A stretch of 37,315 bases of DNA from Phoronis australis (GCA_002633005.1 NMRA01001058.1:24930-62244), one strand, 5' to 3'. Counted from the first letter of the stretch, positions 8,840 to 20,938 are shown. The notes: generated by a model not told the origin, from the letters alone. Made by a program: numbers and translations.

Positions 8840-10960
8840 TGTAAGCGGAGATTACTGTTGTTCCTGGGTTTTCTTCAATTTTATTCTTATTCTTATTCTT
8901 CTTATTCTTCTTCTTATTCTTCTTCCGACCAACTTTGAGTCTTAATAACTCCAAATTGGGTGCAGGTACGGTCTTTAAATTCAGCATATAACTTTTGACG
9001 GTATATAAATTTTGATTGGTTATGTAATCATATTCCATATTGCACCGAAAGAGGTCGTTTGGTGCAAGGTCATATAATTTTTTAAATGCTACCCCTCCTT
9101 CAGTTTTAAAGCTATCTTTTTCAAATTCGGTGCACATGTATAAGTCAACATGACAATTTAAAAAATTACTTTTCTAAGTAATCGGGCTATCCAATCAGGT
9201 GAAATTGGTCAAAGGTCATTGAGTGCAAACTAAAATTTCGAGCTAGAGACTTCAAAATTACATATCTGTTTACTTACTGCGATTGTGTTTGAATTCTAAA
9301 TTTTCAGGACATTTAGCGCACCCATGGGGTCATTAGGTGCATTTTTCTTCTGAATTTTGACCAATTCATTCATCTTGTATTCTGATGTGCTTCAAGTAAA
9401 ACATCTGTGATTTTTAGCATTAACCACATTTTTAATCGAGTTTACAATTAATCTCTCATCGGGGCTCATAATGCACCGGAAGTGGTCAATTAGTGGAAAG
9501 GTCATCAAAATATTAACATGTAATTTCTCCTCCAATTTTAAAGAATTAATTTTCATATTGGTAAAGGGGTTACTGTCAGTAACTTCACATAACAATTCCT
9601 GTAATACGCACGCGCACAGTCCATTATTGTCACGCCGTGACAATAATCATTCTAGTTCTTCTTATTCTTCTTCTGACCAACTTTGAGGCTTAATAACTCC
9701 AAATTGGGTGCAGGTACGGTCTTTAAATTCAGCATATGATTTTTGACTGTCAATAAATTTTGATTCGTTATATAATGATAATCAATATCATACCGGAAGG
9801 GATCATTTGGTGCAAAGGTCGTGTAATTTTGAAAATGCTACCCCTTCTTCATTTTCGAAGCTATTCTTTTCAAATTCGGTGCACAGGTATAAGTTAATAA
9901 GGCAATTTAAAAAAATTACTTTTTTAAGTAATCGGGTCATCCAATCAGGTGAAATAGATCAAAGATCATTAGGTGCAAACTAAAATTTTGAGCTGGACAC
10001 TTCAAATTCCCAGGTCTGATTGGAACAGGTAATTAAATTCGGAATCCAAAGTTTCAGGTCATTTAGTGCAAACATGGGGTCATTAGCTGCATTTTTCTTC
10101 TGAAAATTTGACCTTTTCATTCAGCAAGTATTCTGGTGTGTCAACTGTTAGACAACTGTGATTCTCACTAATTTCGCGGCATTAAACACATTTTTCATGG
10201 GCTTTGCAATGATTCTCCTAACGACGCTTATAAAGCACTGGATAAGGTCAATTAGTGCACAGGTCATTTAACTTTCAAAAAGTTATATCATCTATATTTT
10301 TCAAGGAAGTCTTTTCAAGTTCAGAACACTGGTGTGAGTCACCATGCCAATCGAACGTCCTAGTAGTATTTACTATGCAATAGGGCTAACCAATCAGAAA
10401 AACAAGTCGATGGAATTCTTTTCACTTTCAGCACGCTGACGTAAGCCAAAATGCCAATCGAACACCATACTTTACTACGCAAGAGGCCAAGCCAATCAGA
10501 AAAAAATAGGTCAAAGGTCATTGAGTGCAAACTAAAATTTTGAGCTTGAGACTTCAAAATTGCATATCTTTTTAGTAAATATGATTGAGTTTGAATTCTA
10601 AATTTTCAGGTCATTTGATATACCCATGGGGTCATTAGGTGCATTTCTCTTCTGAAAGTTTAACCAATTCATTCATGTTGTATTCTAAAGTGCTTAAAGT
10701 AAAATGTCTGTGATTCTTAGCATTAACCACACTTTTAATCGAGTTTACAATTATTCCCTCATCCGGGCTCATAATTCACCGAAGAGGTCAATTAGTGGAA
10801 AGGTCATCAAAATATTAACATGTTATGTTTCCTACAATTTTAAAGAATTCCTTTTCAAATTGGTTAACGGGTTTCTGTCATTAATTCCCATAACAATTCG
10901 TTTAATACAGACGCGCCGTGACAATAATCTTTCTAGTTGTGCGGTTTGTTGTTCATTATA
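8840..10960. repeat. Diverged tandem repeat block rich in GGTCA half-sites
   Basis: Three diverged units. A segment beginning with CCAACTTTGAG and CAGGTACGGTC occurs at about 8925 and 9675. The CCAATCAGGTGAAA - GGTCAAAGGTCA - GTGCAAAC segment occurs near 9190, 9940 and 10490. The GGTCATTAGGTGCATTT segment occurs near 9327, 10076 and 10630. The GTCAATTAGTGGAAAGGTCAT segment occurs near 9483 and 10787. A TTATTC microsatellite lies at 8872-8930. All open frames here (for example the lysine/asparagine-rich one at 8742-9137, minus) are repeat translation. It occupies the intron between the a-type and b-type CCP exons. Confidence 0.75.
10508..10520 (+). promoter_or_regulatory. Perfect DR1 nuclear-receptor-type site
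   Basis: AGGTCAAAGGTCA is the exact consensus direct repeat with one spacer base, bound by RXR, HNF4 and related receptors. The same place in the neighbouring repeat units reads TGGTCAAAGGTCA (9206-9218) and AGATCAAAGATCA (9956-9968). Binding is inferred from motif only. Confidence 0.35.
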
Positions 10961-11144
10961 AACGTTGAAAAAGCTGTTATTTACGACAATATACAAAAAT
11001 TGGATGAGGTGATCAATTCTGGGCATTGTAATCGTACGTTCTCCGTTGAACCTAGACAAGAAAGTAAAAAATGCGACACCTATAAACTCCCAGATGTTTA
11101 TAAATATCAAACCTCAGTCGATTTTACTAGAAATTGAAAGTTCA

Positions 11145-11720
11145 AATCGTCTTTGTATTTTAAACGTTTGGAAGACATCTGTGACTTACCATTTTCAGTG
11201 ATTCCTTGGAAGCCAAAATCGAACGATACATGTGGGTAACGAATTTTTCCCATCGATCAAGTGATGAAAGTACAAGACACATACCTTTATGTCGGGGGCT
11301 AATTAAAGAGTAAAACATTTACCCATGCAAGTTGTAGGAGGCTGACCACTAAGCTGACCGTCGAACTGGCAAACTCTATCTTTTGACGTGCTCCCGTCAG
11401 AAAATATTTTCCCATTGCCACAGGTGTACACCACTTTATCTCCTTCTCTTATGGTGCTCACTTCAGTCACCGATGACAAAACACCACTCTCAGAAGGTAT
11501 TGTGCAGTATGCTGTAAGCAATGTGTCAAATGTCAGCGTCTAAGTGATGTCGATGAATGGACTGAGTTACACATCCAGACACACTTTAAATTACTGTATT
11601 GAATAAGTAAACAGTCAATTAAATTAACTAATCTGGTGCCCAAAAAAGGAATGAAAAATTGACGACGACTTCATTTGGAAGTTCTTGCTACAACTACTGT
11701 TCCCATTTTGCAGAGAGGGC
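11145..11720. repeat. b-type CCP exon block, left copy
   Basis: Intron on both sides of the exon at 11323-11511 matches that around the exon at 13046-13231: the block near 11150-11220 with 12830-12905 (shared GATTCCTTGGAA), and 11590-11640 with 13310-13360. This shows a single-exon tandem duplication of about 1.7 kb, separate from the a+c duplication. Confidence 0.65.
11323..11511 (-). CDS. CCP/sushi domain exon (b-type), second module
   Basis: A 189 bp phase 1-1 exon with acceptor GCTTACAG and donor G|GTAAATG. Cysteines are in YCTIPS, YTCGNGK, RVCQFDG and TTCMG. The sushi four-cysteine pattern and length (63 residues) are kept, but the usual tryptophan between cysteines 3 and 4 is missing; the segment reads GQLSGQPPT. 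The same lack is seen in the sister exon at 13046-13231, so it is a subtype feature and not damage. It probably forms a variant sushi fold; binding partner unknown. Confidence 0.8.
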
Positions 11721-11969
11721 CTGGGAACCGTTCCAAGAAAACTGACACGGCTAAGACAAATCTTAAATTTCACTCAATTTTAAGATAAAATTTAAACTGG
11801 TCGCAAGAAAGAGATGCTAAACTGGACTTAAGTTTTTGACATAAGTTTTGTCTTAATTTTGTTTATCTTACCAAATGTCAAAGTTTCAAATTTTGAAGGT
11901 TGAGACACATCTAAGACTTAAGTCAAAAACAAACATACTGTATTACTAGTCAGTTTCTCGGAACTGGCC

Positions 11970-12230
11970 TCTGTGCCAGGTTGCATGAAACATTCCCAAA
12001 TAGGGACTCAACTAAGTTCCCTAAATCTACTGCGTATTTATGGGCTTGTGAAAACACTGACTGTCCTTTCTTATAATGTTCGAGTTTCAGTGCTAAGTCA
12101 ATTTTTGACTTTGATACGAATCGAGAGTGAACTCTACGGGGAATTCCTTATATTTAAGTAGGGATCTTTACCTGCAACGTGCCTAATTTAAGGACTAAGT
12201 CCCTAACTATTTTGACTGAATTAAGGCCCC
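11970..12230. mobile_element. MITE-like element with GTTGCATGAAAC ends, copy 1
   Basis: Begins with GTTGCATGAAAC followed by a GGGACTCAACTAAGTTCCC-like segment, and ends with GGGATC-TTACCTGCAACG, the imperfect inverse. The same body (GTGAAAACACTGACTGT, GACTTTGATA, ATCGAGAGTGA) is at 15050-15305, and a reversed end is at 25868-25920. No coding potential, so probably a nonautonomous DNA element in a CCP intron. It is followed at 12241-12345 by a segment shared with 25745-25865. Confidence 0.55.
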
Positions 12231-12359
12231 AGTATTTAGTTACATTATTAGAAATTGTTATTAGTCAAAGAAGAGCTGATAATGAGGATAAAATGATAGA
12301 TAAATATTACACCTGTGAGTAACAAAGGAAACAAATTAAAACATTTAAGCAACCCGGCA

Positions 12360-13045
12360 CTGGTCCTCGGGAAGGTTATTTTTGCAAAAAACAGTCTGAG
12401 TGTTGTAATTTATGCCTGAACATTACAATAATATGAACATTTACAAGTCACCTTACTGATAACTGCATGGTCTATTGAAATTTGTCTTTCAAATTACTCG
12501 GATGCGCCAAAACGGATTGTGAAAATGTTATACCTTTGTTTTCAAAAGCGCTACAAATAAACCATACTTCAGTAGGATTGAAAACAATGCCCATGTCCTG
12601 AAAGCTCAATCCTATTCGTCTAATCAGGATCAGGGTTATCGTATGCATAATAACAAATAACTATCATACAAAAACTGAACGAGATTTCCAATTTGGAATG
12701 TTGTAATCACATGTTTACCGTTGAGACGAGGTAAGGAGGTTATACCTGTGACTTCCATGAATTCCTAGCGGCGTAAAACAGTCAAAGCATTTCTAAAGTT
12801 GATATAACTAGACATCAAGAGTTCGAATTGTTTTCGTATTTTGAAAGTTTGAAGGACTTCTCTGATTTATTATATTCATAGATTCCTTGGAACGAAACTG
12901 AACCAAATCTGAACACATGCATTGACCAATGGATCAGAGAACTTGTTGAAAACAATAGCAGACTGGTCTCTGCTACTGAACAACCCTTACTGCACAGGTC
13001 ATAACACTGCAGAGGCACAATGGAGGAATTAAGCTAAGTTCTTAC
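12360..13045. other. Intron between the b-type CCP exons
   Basis: No gene seen. The right half (from about 12830) is the duplicated flank of the b-type exon. The small minus-strand frame at 12815-13018 ends by chance and has no recognisable domain. Confidence 0.5.
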
Positions 13046-13231
13046 CTGCGCATCCTGTATTTCTCGCCATTTCAAGCTCACCAGTGTATATACAAGTTGC
13101 CTCTAAGGAGTTGATCTGGTGGTCAAACCATTTCCCCTCTTCACACGTGTATGTAACACTACTTCCTTCTGATATGGTGGTTCCGACATTCGGAGCTGTA
13201 GCACCGTCTATCGCCAGTACGGTGCAGGCAG
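13046..13231 (-). CDS. CCP/sushi domain exon (b-type), first module in window
   Basis: A 186 bp phase 1-1 exon with acceptor AAGGTACAG and donor G|GTAAG. Cysteines are in ACTVLA, YTCEEGKWF, ATCIYTG and TGCAG. As in the exon at 11323-11511, the tryptophan between cysteines 3 and 4 is replaced (GELEMARNT). SVTYTCEEGK matches the strand around cysteine 2 of sushi modules. It is the most 5' module recognised. No signal peptide or start exon was found upstream, so the true 5' end may lie much further right or outside the window. Confidence 0.8.
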
Positions 13232-13659
13232 CTGTACCTTTTGCGTGACACATAAAATAATGACAGATGGCTATGAATTTAGTCAATTGCTTGTATGAAA
13301 ACTAATTTAGAATATTAGTATTGAGTACTGCGAAACGGTCAATCAAATCGACCAACGAAGGTCAGTCTGATGCAGAGGAACGGCCTCATTTGCTGGTCCT
13401 TTATTGCCGCTAGAGTTACCTATTTTGTGGTGTACAGAAACTAGATATAAGTCTGACACTCATGGGAAACGTACGATTGATCAATAGCGAAAATCAGCGA
13501 CACGTAATTTATGCCTGAATTCTAAAATTGAGCTTGTCAGATAGACGCCACCTGAAAGACATGCGGTTTAACAGGTGGGGAAGTCGATGGTCACAAAAGG
13601 ATATTCAATTGATTATTAGACGTAACTATGTCTGTTTAATAGATGCGACAGGTGCAAAT

Positions 13660-15010
13660 CTTACTGGAAGAACTTCAATCTATTTCTTGACGCTTCAACT
13701 TACCTTTCTCGAGATAATCGAGATTTATTGATTAAATGACCATATTCTTGTAGCCTTGGAGTTTCCTACATGTAGGTCTCTCATACTGTGCTACTGTTTC
13801 CGTTTTTGACTGATAGACATGACATTCGTAAAAATTATCTTACTAAGAGCTCGAGGCCTTCTGTTATATATCAAACTGTGACAGGAATTTACCAAAGTTT
13901 CGCTCGTTAATGACTACCTGAAATTTACTTTTGCTTTCCGATATTATGGACAGTTCTGTAGTTAATTAGAACCATCTCATAACTTTTTTGTCATTGGTTG
14001 AATTCTCGTGCCTTATCTCCGGCGTCCCTTGACGGATCTTTCTGGAATTTGGTATGTGGAAAGATCTCATCAAGAGCGACCTAAGCCTGCTATTCGTTTC
14101 TCTATTTGTTATTTGAAAGTTATTGACCAGATGACCGTTATTCTGTTGACCTATTCCTAGTTATTTGAGTTGGTCTATCATACACACACTACACTTTGCA
14201 TCTTTGGTCCGATAGAAATGAAATCTACATAGCCACGCATTCATCGTCAATGTTTTATCTTTACGACTATCGTAAGTTGCCAGTTTCGTTGTCATTGCCA
14301 GTTTTGTCCTCGGCGGTGTAAGGGGACCGCAGGGAAGCATAGAAGAACGTAACGTAAGTACTAGTATTGTTTTTTAACTCGAGGCTTGCAGTTTTGGCGC
14401 TAAATCGGACTAAACATGCTGTCGTTTTAATATTTTTTCTTTGGCAGGGCTCTGTTTCTGCCGTCATTGAATACGGATTCCGTTTCTAGCTACGCCCTAC
14501 TGTTCTTGAGCTTTTGAGATTTACCACTGGGTGTTTTTTATTTTTTCGCTTCTAGTGCTATGACTCCGGCGTCATTTGAGGAATCTGTCTGAAATTTAGT
14601 ATGTTATATTAATACATGTGTATTTTGTCACTTGCTAACACAAAATTTACAGCAAGATTTCTTGCTCCATCTTACCGTTCTTGAGTTACTCGAGATTTAC
14701 TTATGCCCTAGGCCTGACACTTATACAATTCTCAGGCATGACCATATGCACGAGTTCTATACGCGTCATGGTAGTCACATGCAACATCGACTAAGAAGTT
14801 TATACACAACATGTAGTTCAAGGCGTATTGCTTTTAGAGAAAGTTGCGCAAGCGGACCATTTTTTTAAATTTGTGCTTCGCTGAGCTCTATCTGCGCGGT
14901 CCTTTGAATGATCCATCTGAAATTTGGTATGTAGATAGATTTTGTCACAGGCTATCTAAAGTGTAGCTTCTCACTATAAATTAGATTCTCGAGATATTTG
15001 AAATTCTCCT
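13660..15010. repeat. Degenerate dispersed/tandem repeat, GGCGTC...AATTTGGTATGT unit
   Basis: A segment of the form CTCCGGCGTC - TTTGA-GGATC - TCTGGAATTTGGTATGT recurs near 14018, 14563 and 14890. A second segment, CTCGAGATAATCGAGATTTA, with variants, recurs near 13710, 14505, 14684 and 14988. Unit lengths vary, so this is an old array. Small open frames in it are not genes. Confidence 0.5.
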
Positions 15011-15049
15011 GTCACTGTTCTTTTATCGTTTGACTTTTCATACCGTAGT

Positions 15050-15305
15050 AGTCCTGTGTCCGTTTGCACGAAACAGTTCTATATAGGGACTCAACCAAGT
15101 TCCCTAAATCTGCTGCGTATTTTTGAGATTGTGAAAACACTGACTGTACGTTTTTATACGGTTCGAGTTTCATTACTAAGTCAATGTTTGACTTTGATAA
15201 AAATCGAGAGTGACATTGAATTCTCCATATTAGTGAAAATAAGTAGGGATCTTTTCATGCAACGCCCTTAATTTAAGGACTAAGTTCCTAATTTTGACTG
15301 AATTA
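15050..15305. mobile_element. MITE-like element with GTTGCATGAAAC ends, copy 2
   Basis: Same body and ends as 11970-12230: a GGGACTCAACCAAGTTCCC segment at the left and GGGATCTTTTCATGCAACG at the right, followed in both by AATTTAAGGACTAAGT and TTTTGACTGAATTAA. The downstream match shows the repeat unit reaches past the apparent terminal inverted repeat. Noncoding. Confidence 0.55.
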
Positions 15306-15719
15306 ACGTTATCTCGTACCTTTTTCACAAAAATGGCCATTTTTACAATATTTCACTTGTGTCTAGCAAAATACCTTATTTTCATTCTCGGGGAACTTCA
15401 AACACAAAATATATACCACGTAGCGAGAAAAAAAGATTTAGCAGAACCATCTTGGAACCGCACAACCGCGTGGATATTTGTTTACCGGTACTATTTATCC
15501 AAGGTCAAAAGTTAAAGGGCTTTCAATTAAATCGGATCTTCCGCCAGGTACAGAGCAGCTTCGTATACTCTCAGTCCTTTCATTCACAAAGTCGCAATAA
15601 CATTAACCAACGAGGTGTATATATGGTAGAATAGTGCCGGGGAAAACGAAGACAAAACGTAGTTTTGATTCTAAGGGAGTTGTGCGTCTACATGCATACG
15701 ACCGTTGGCGTAGACAATT

Positions 15720-15995
15720 AACATCGTCTCTATCCAGAATAGAGACGATGATCATGATGCTCCTATAGGAGCTCTATACGCCGGAAGCGTTTCGGCGAAT
15801 TATGCCTCGCACTGACTAAAACATCTAAGTCACGTTGTTACAAATACTTTTTGCGCATAGAGGGACACCTTACGAGGTTGTCGATGTGTTTTTAAATTTC
15901 CTTCCAACTCGAACAAATACTCCTTTTGGCGTTATCAAACTTTTTCTTCGAGCAGTCCCTGGTTCAGTTCCCAAAATCGTGAACTCACCATTTTC
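15720..15995 (-). repeat. Three-hairpin element, copy 2 (reverse orientation)
   Basis: Very similar to 24445-24720 but inverted. Read on the minus strand it starts at an ATGGTGAGTTCACG (ATG at 15991-15989). It runs through GGGAACTGAAC, TTTGTTCGAGTTGGAAGG, CAACCTCGTAAGGTGTCC, ACAACGTGACTT and TTTTAGTCAGTGCGAGGCAT, and ends in three hairpins: GCCG...CGGC, the perfect palindrome GCTCCTATAGGAGC (15759-15772), and CATCGTCTC...GAGACGATG (15722-15750). An 18-codon open frame from the ATG, then UGA, is shared with copy 3 but its changes are mostly amino-acid-altering. I see no evidence that it is a protein. Confidence 0.75.
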
Positions 15996-15999
15996 ACTT

Positions 16000-16140
16000 A
16001 GTCTCCTGCACAGACCCTCGAGGTTGGTTGGGGTCTGCTACAGCGCACTTTTCCATATGCATTCTTGGAATATCATTGGCTGTTCCGATTTCAAGAAACA
16101 AACATTCTATTGGTCAGTTGAATAATAGGTCAAACTAGTT
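16000..16140 (-). promoter_or_regulatory. CCAAT-box region upstream of hairpin element copy 2
   Basis: On the minus strand, upstream of the ATGGTGAGT start, are GACCAATAG and AGCCAATGA (two CCAAT boxes) and a forkhead-like TGTTTGTTT. In front of copy 3 a related TGTTTGTTT/CCAAT segment occurs in the other orientation relative to the element. This resembles a Pol II promoter, but transcription is inferred. Confidence 0.3.
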
Positions 16141-16144
16141 CACC

Positions 16145-19100
16145 AACATGGCGACTTCCAGTACGGGAAGAATGTCCATGGATATATAGCTGTTTAAATC
16201 TCTCTGTTCTCGTCAAACTCCCGCATTTCAAAGCTAACGAGTCAAGGAATATATCAGCAGTAACGTATATGAAACATTTAATGATAATTATTATCTTGTA
16301 TACTATGCTAAATTCTGAAGTGATGTGATTTTTTACGAAATAATTCGTGGAAGAGATGGCTGATTTCTAGGCCTAGGGGGATTAGGCCATTCACAACAAC
16401 AGTCATTTTAGGCACACTATAGCACCGAATAGCTGGAAAGGAGTAGCTAAGTGCGTCGTGGCCACGGGAAATTGCATCGATCTTTTCAGGGCACACCCTC
16501 TCGTATGTTAACATGTTCATGTACGTTATGTAAGCTCCCGTGATTACCGTGAAGGTTGAATTATTGGGTCAGATAAGGATATGTGCTGAAATACTGCTAT
16601 TCATGACATTGTCATTGTCATTGTAATGTATAGTACACTGGCACACTTGTCTCTACCCACAGAAGTTAGGAGCATAAAAATACAGTCAATGGTCCTAGAC
16701 ACTCAAACATTAACCAGTCTAGCAATAGTTTTATAATGACTGACATCGCTTTTGTCGGTGCCATTCAGCAGTGCCTCTGTCTCTGACTGCCATCCTACAG
16801 TCGTACAGAGTATTCAATTATTTCAGAGGGTGTTTGTTGGTGTGAAATTAGGATTAAACACACTCTTTTGTATAGTCAGCAAGATAAAACCTCACAATTT
16901 TTTGAGTTGGCACAGTTATTAAAACTGACCCATTTTGGTGAGAGCCTCAATAGAAGAATAAACTTTTCTGGTAACATAATTATGCAAAGTTATTATTTAC
17001 AGGGAATTGAATTTCAGCAAAAAGCTCTCTGGGCTGTATTCTTTTTAAAACAACAAAACCTCAGTTGCATATGAAACCTTCAGTGGTTTTGGTGCTAAAA
17101 TGGATCATTTTGTACAGACCAAAAAGTAAATATTTTTGTGTGGAATTTATTTGGAAATTCACCCTTTCATGGTGACTTTTGCAATTCCCGAGTCACTGGT
17201 CAGAGTGTCACATTTGGTCATATGAAATCTATGCAAGTCTCCTCTCTCCTGGACCCCGAATGGTCGACTGTTTCATTTTTTCTTTCCACGTTCACATTAT
17301 GTCAAGTGTTGTAGAGTTTGAAACAATCATCTATTGATATCAGTCTAATTGCAAAACAAGATCTCAGAACCATTCTAAAACATTCTGAAACTACTAAGGT
17401 TCGCTGTAATCAAAGCATCCTGGAGTTAGACATTGTAAGCAAGCGAACTTTAAAAACCTGGTTTGTTAAAATGACTACTAGTTGCAAAAACATCTCACAT
17501 TTCAAAATTGGGAGCTCAGGGTACTTCAAAGATTTTAAGCTGGGTCACTAAACCCAAATTTACAGTTTCTTGTGCGTTACTTGGGTGTAATTGCTGTCCA
17601 GTCAATAGTCACTCAATAGCAATCCAAATTTTGAGAACAAGTTTTAACGCCTGCTATTCATTGAAAAATAGGTTCCTGTTATACAGTAGAAAACACTGGT
17701 TTTGAGCAACATGCTAGTGTTTCATTCTTGTGATCTACATAATACAGCAGTGATTTTAGTCAACATTTCGGTCTTTTCGAACAGTTTTTCAAAATTACAA
17801 ATTTGACTCTTAATGAGGAGGCCTCCTCGTGGCAAGAGTTGGGCAGTGTGAAATGCTTCAGAACATTCGCACTGGCAAACACCCTCACGTTGACATCATT
17901 AATGTGTTCCTAGAAATAGTATAACCATAAGCTACAAAACACACAGCATGCCAAGAAATATATCAAACCATTGGGTACTTTATTTTGCTGATGTATTGAT
18001 TAGAAATATGGTTTAGTTTAGTGATAGACTGAAGTACGAAGTCTGGGCATTAACATAGCCGTGGGTGCACAACAGGGCTATCCCCTCCTCATTGCAAACC
18101 CTTCTCCTGATAGAAACTCATTTCAGTTTTATTCTTGCCTAGCTTCCCTGTCCCTGTCCCTGTCCCCTGTTCATGCAGGGCTTCCAAGTTGCCTCACATT
18201 ACAGTCATTGGTTGCCAACAATTTCAAGTTAAGCAACCTGTTGAATAATTCTGACTACACCGGTGCTGCTATGGGAATAGGTTACTAAAGACCCGACTGC
18301 CATTCAAGTTGCCCATTCCCTGCCTTGTGAAAGCATAAACCATTATGAAATTAACACCTGTGGCCTGGGTTTCAACTTTTCACTCAGAATTATTTTTGTT
18401 ATTTTCTATTCTAGTCTTGTTTGAACTTGAGATAAGTTTCTTTTATTCTATGTGTTTATTGATGTCAATTAATGATCTCAGCATTAGAGCTAAGAGTTCG
18501 AGTAAGAGGTTTTGCTAGAAATCTCGAGTTTTTACTCAAAATTTAGCTCGAATCTAGTGGTCATTAAGTACTATCTTGATCTCCCAAGAAAGTGGATTAG
18601 AAGTGACAAAACAATTTCGAGTTCGATTTGGATTGAAAGTTTCACTCTAGAGGTATATTCCCAAAACATGATTGCATAATCCCTTTTCAGGGTTTGAAAT
18701 CAATCCATACAAGACTGGGCTGGAATCTGTCTAGCCCAAAAAAGCATTTAAATATTATGTGGAGAATAATAAAACATCTGTACTAAACTGTGTTGAAAAA
18801 TGAACCCTTTTGAAGTTCCTTATCCACTAATTGTACCATTTTTCTAGCTGCTATTAACCCAACCTCTTTTTAGAATCGTCATGTAACAATATAAGATTGG
18901 TCTGGTACAAACAATGTTGTTTTTGGCCAAATTAGTTGCAAAAATCACAAGCACTCACATGAAGATTGGCATTGGATTTGGATACTAGTGTCTGATGTCA
19001 CTCTTCATGTGTGCGCTCGTGATTAGACTCTTGATCTCGTACTGTTCCTTACTGAGATCACATGTGGTATATTGGCTTCGGTTGAACTGATAGTTTGCTG

Positions 19101-20090
19101 AAGAACTGGTGCAATAACTATGGCTTTGAGCAATAACAAAGTTTGAATTCTTCCAAGTCCACTAAGGAACAAGTTGAGACAGGGATATATACAGGGCTTG
19201 GAATTTTCCTTTTTTGTTTTTATTTCCTCTTATTCGATTTCCAGCTTCTTTTTTATCATCATTTTTTGGCTAACTTGATTCATGCAAAAACATTTATTTC
19301 AGTTTAATTTTACAACACAAAAATATTTCTATCACACAAGCCTATTTGTGAAATGATAGATCACCTAAAAATTTTTCTACTTATAGTAATTCCAATTCTT
19401 GTATATAGTGGTAAGTTGTTCAGATCAAAATTTATTCTTTTTCACATAAGACGCATTTATAGCAACTTTAGGGATTTAATTCGAAGGAAATCTGGAAGCT
19501 AGAAGACACTATCTGATAAGCACATTCTGAAATAAAAATTGTGCTTGTACTTTCCAAGATGTTCAACACACATTGTTAGGTATAGGGATAGGGTTCTTTC
19601 CACCATCCTTGAGCTTTCAGAGTACCCTCCTAAAACCGATCCAAGGGAGTACTGACACAGGTTTATACAAGATACGACACTCAACTGGGTGATTTTTCTC
19701 AAACAATTTCTCTTCAAAATGGTTCTTGAAAAATTCCCTACCAAAGCAAACTTTTTCCCATGAACACAACGGGTTTCACTCTGGAAGTTAAAAACACTGC
19801 AAATGGTACCTTTTTCCTATTGCAAAAAGGGTTTTTTAAATACGATACCTGTATTTTTAAAACCTTGGACACCATACTCAGTTTTGACAACAGGAATCTC
19901 TGTGAGCCGACTTCTTCAAGGTTAATTGGTGAAAAAGACATCTGTCCAAGAATTACTACGAAAGGATTCAGTTGTTAGCGTTAGCTCTTATAAAAAGAGT
20001 GTGTATTTGAAACATTAGGCTACAATTTTATTGAAGTCCAAACCTCGTACCACAAACATAATGTTTTTTTAGCCACTGTCTAAATGGGTG
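16145..20090. other. Long AT-rich stretch without recognisable genes
   Basis: Only scattered frames under 80 codons, none with a recognisable domain, clear codon bias or splice pattern. A CCCTGT short tandem run lies at about 18148-18170. I find nothing else to support here. Confidence 0.5.
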
Positions 20091-20137
20091 GAGATTCTTC
20101 TAGTACCAGATGTGCACAAAACTAAAGGTTAGGGCCC

Positions 20138-20568
20138 ATTTGGAACACCTCTCGGGTATTTTCGTAGCTACAAATTCACCCTCGGAACATCTGGAGCACC
20201 TCGGCTATTTTCCTATTTACATGTACAAATAATTTTTCTTAGAAACACTTCAGGTATTTTCGTAGCCTCAAATATCCTCTCGGAGATGAATGTTATCCAA
20301 AATATGGCAAGTCACATGATTTTCAATCTTGACAAAAATAGGGTAACTGAAGTCCGCACACATGCTGACAGCGTTCACCTATTAGGTGAAATTTGAGGTT
20401 ATGAAAACACCCGAGGTGTTCTGGATGCCCTTGGAAGATAATGTTTTCAGTGCATGCTCGAACTTTATGGCCAATCATTCACCACTAAGTTTGATAATCA
20501 CACAGGTTAAATTCACCTTCAATGAGAAGTTTGAGGCCCCGAATATACCCAAGGTGATCTGAATAGCT
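20138..20568. repeat. Inverted and direct copies of a ~37 bp unit (GGAACACCTC-GGTATTTTCGTAGC)
   Basis: Direct copies begin near 20141, 20186 and 20246. Inverted copies lie at about 20393-20432 (GAGGTTATGAAAACACCC, GAGGTGTTCTGG) and more weakly at 20530-20565. The outer pair forms a foldback of about 290 bp. It is probably a nonautonomous element; no coding. Confidence 0.5.
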
Positions 20569-20769
20569 TAGGACCCTCAAGTTGTGAAGGGTTCCACCTC
20601 AAAAAGGGAAATGGGGAAGAAAAAAATTAGTATTTCAACGAGGTGAGGGGTGTAGCTTGAGAATTTTGGCTACCCGGAGGGTCGAAAATTGTGTTGTTCT
20701 AGGAGGTGAAGACTGTGTAGGCTGCAAAGTGGTGGAAATTGAGTGCCAGCAGTGTTTACTGTAACACTG

Positions 20770-20938
20770 TACAAAGACGGATAGGGGGAAGGGGGGGATG
20801 CGGCAAGGGGGCCATGGCCCTGCCTAAATTCTCCCAGATTCCATTTGGTAGTTTGGGGGTGCAAATGTCTGACGGGCAAAATACTCTGCCCTTGCCCCAC
20901 CCCCTCCCCCCTAACTCAAAATCCTGGATCATCCCCTG
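20770..20938. mobile_element. hAT-type MITE fragment (CAGGGG end at right)
   Basis: The right end, read inverted, is CAGGGGATGATCCAGG followed by ATTTTGAG, a CAGGGGCGGATCCAGG-like terminus typical of hAT-family elements. The body (GGCCATGGCC, a G-run, TCTGACGGGCAAAA) matches 36345-36480 in inverse orientation. The left end is unclear. The open frames on both strands here are repeat translation. Confidence 0.6.

Noticed and set aside
8742-9137. 131-codon minus-strand frame with a long lysine/asparagine run
   Set aside because: The run is the translated TTATTC microsatellite and the rest is shared by other units of the repeat block.
15359-16125. Plus-strand frames of 91 and 96 codons
   Set aside because: The second is the antisense of hairpin element copy 2 and the first has no domain, no neighbouring exon and no copy elsewhere.
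16868-17705. Plus-strand frames of 65-77 codons
   Set aside because: Length and composition fit chance in AT-rich DNA; no motif or splice support.
19738-19978. Overlapping frames on both strands
   Set aside because: Opposite frames of similar length with no domain; neither is supported.
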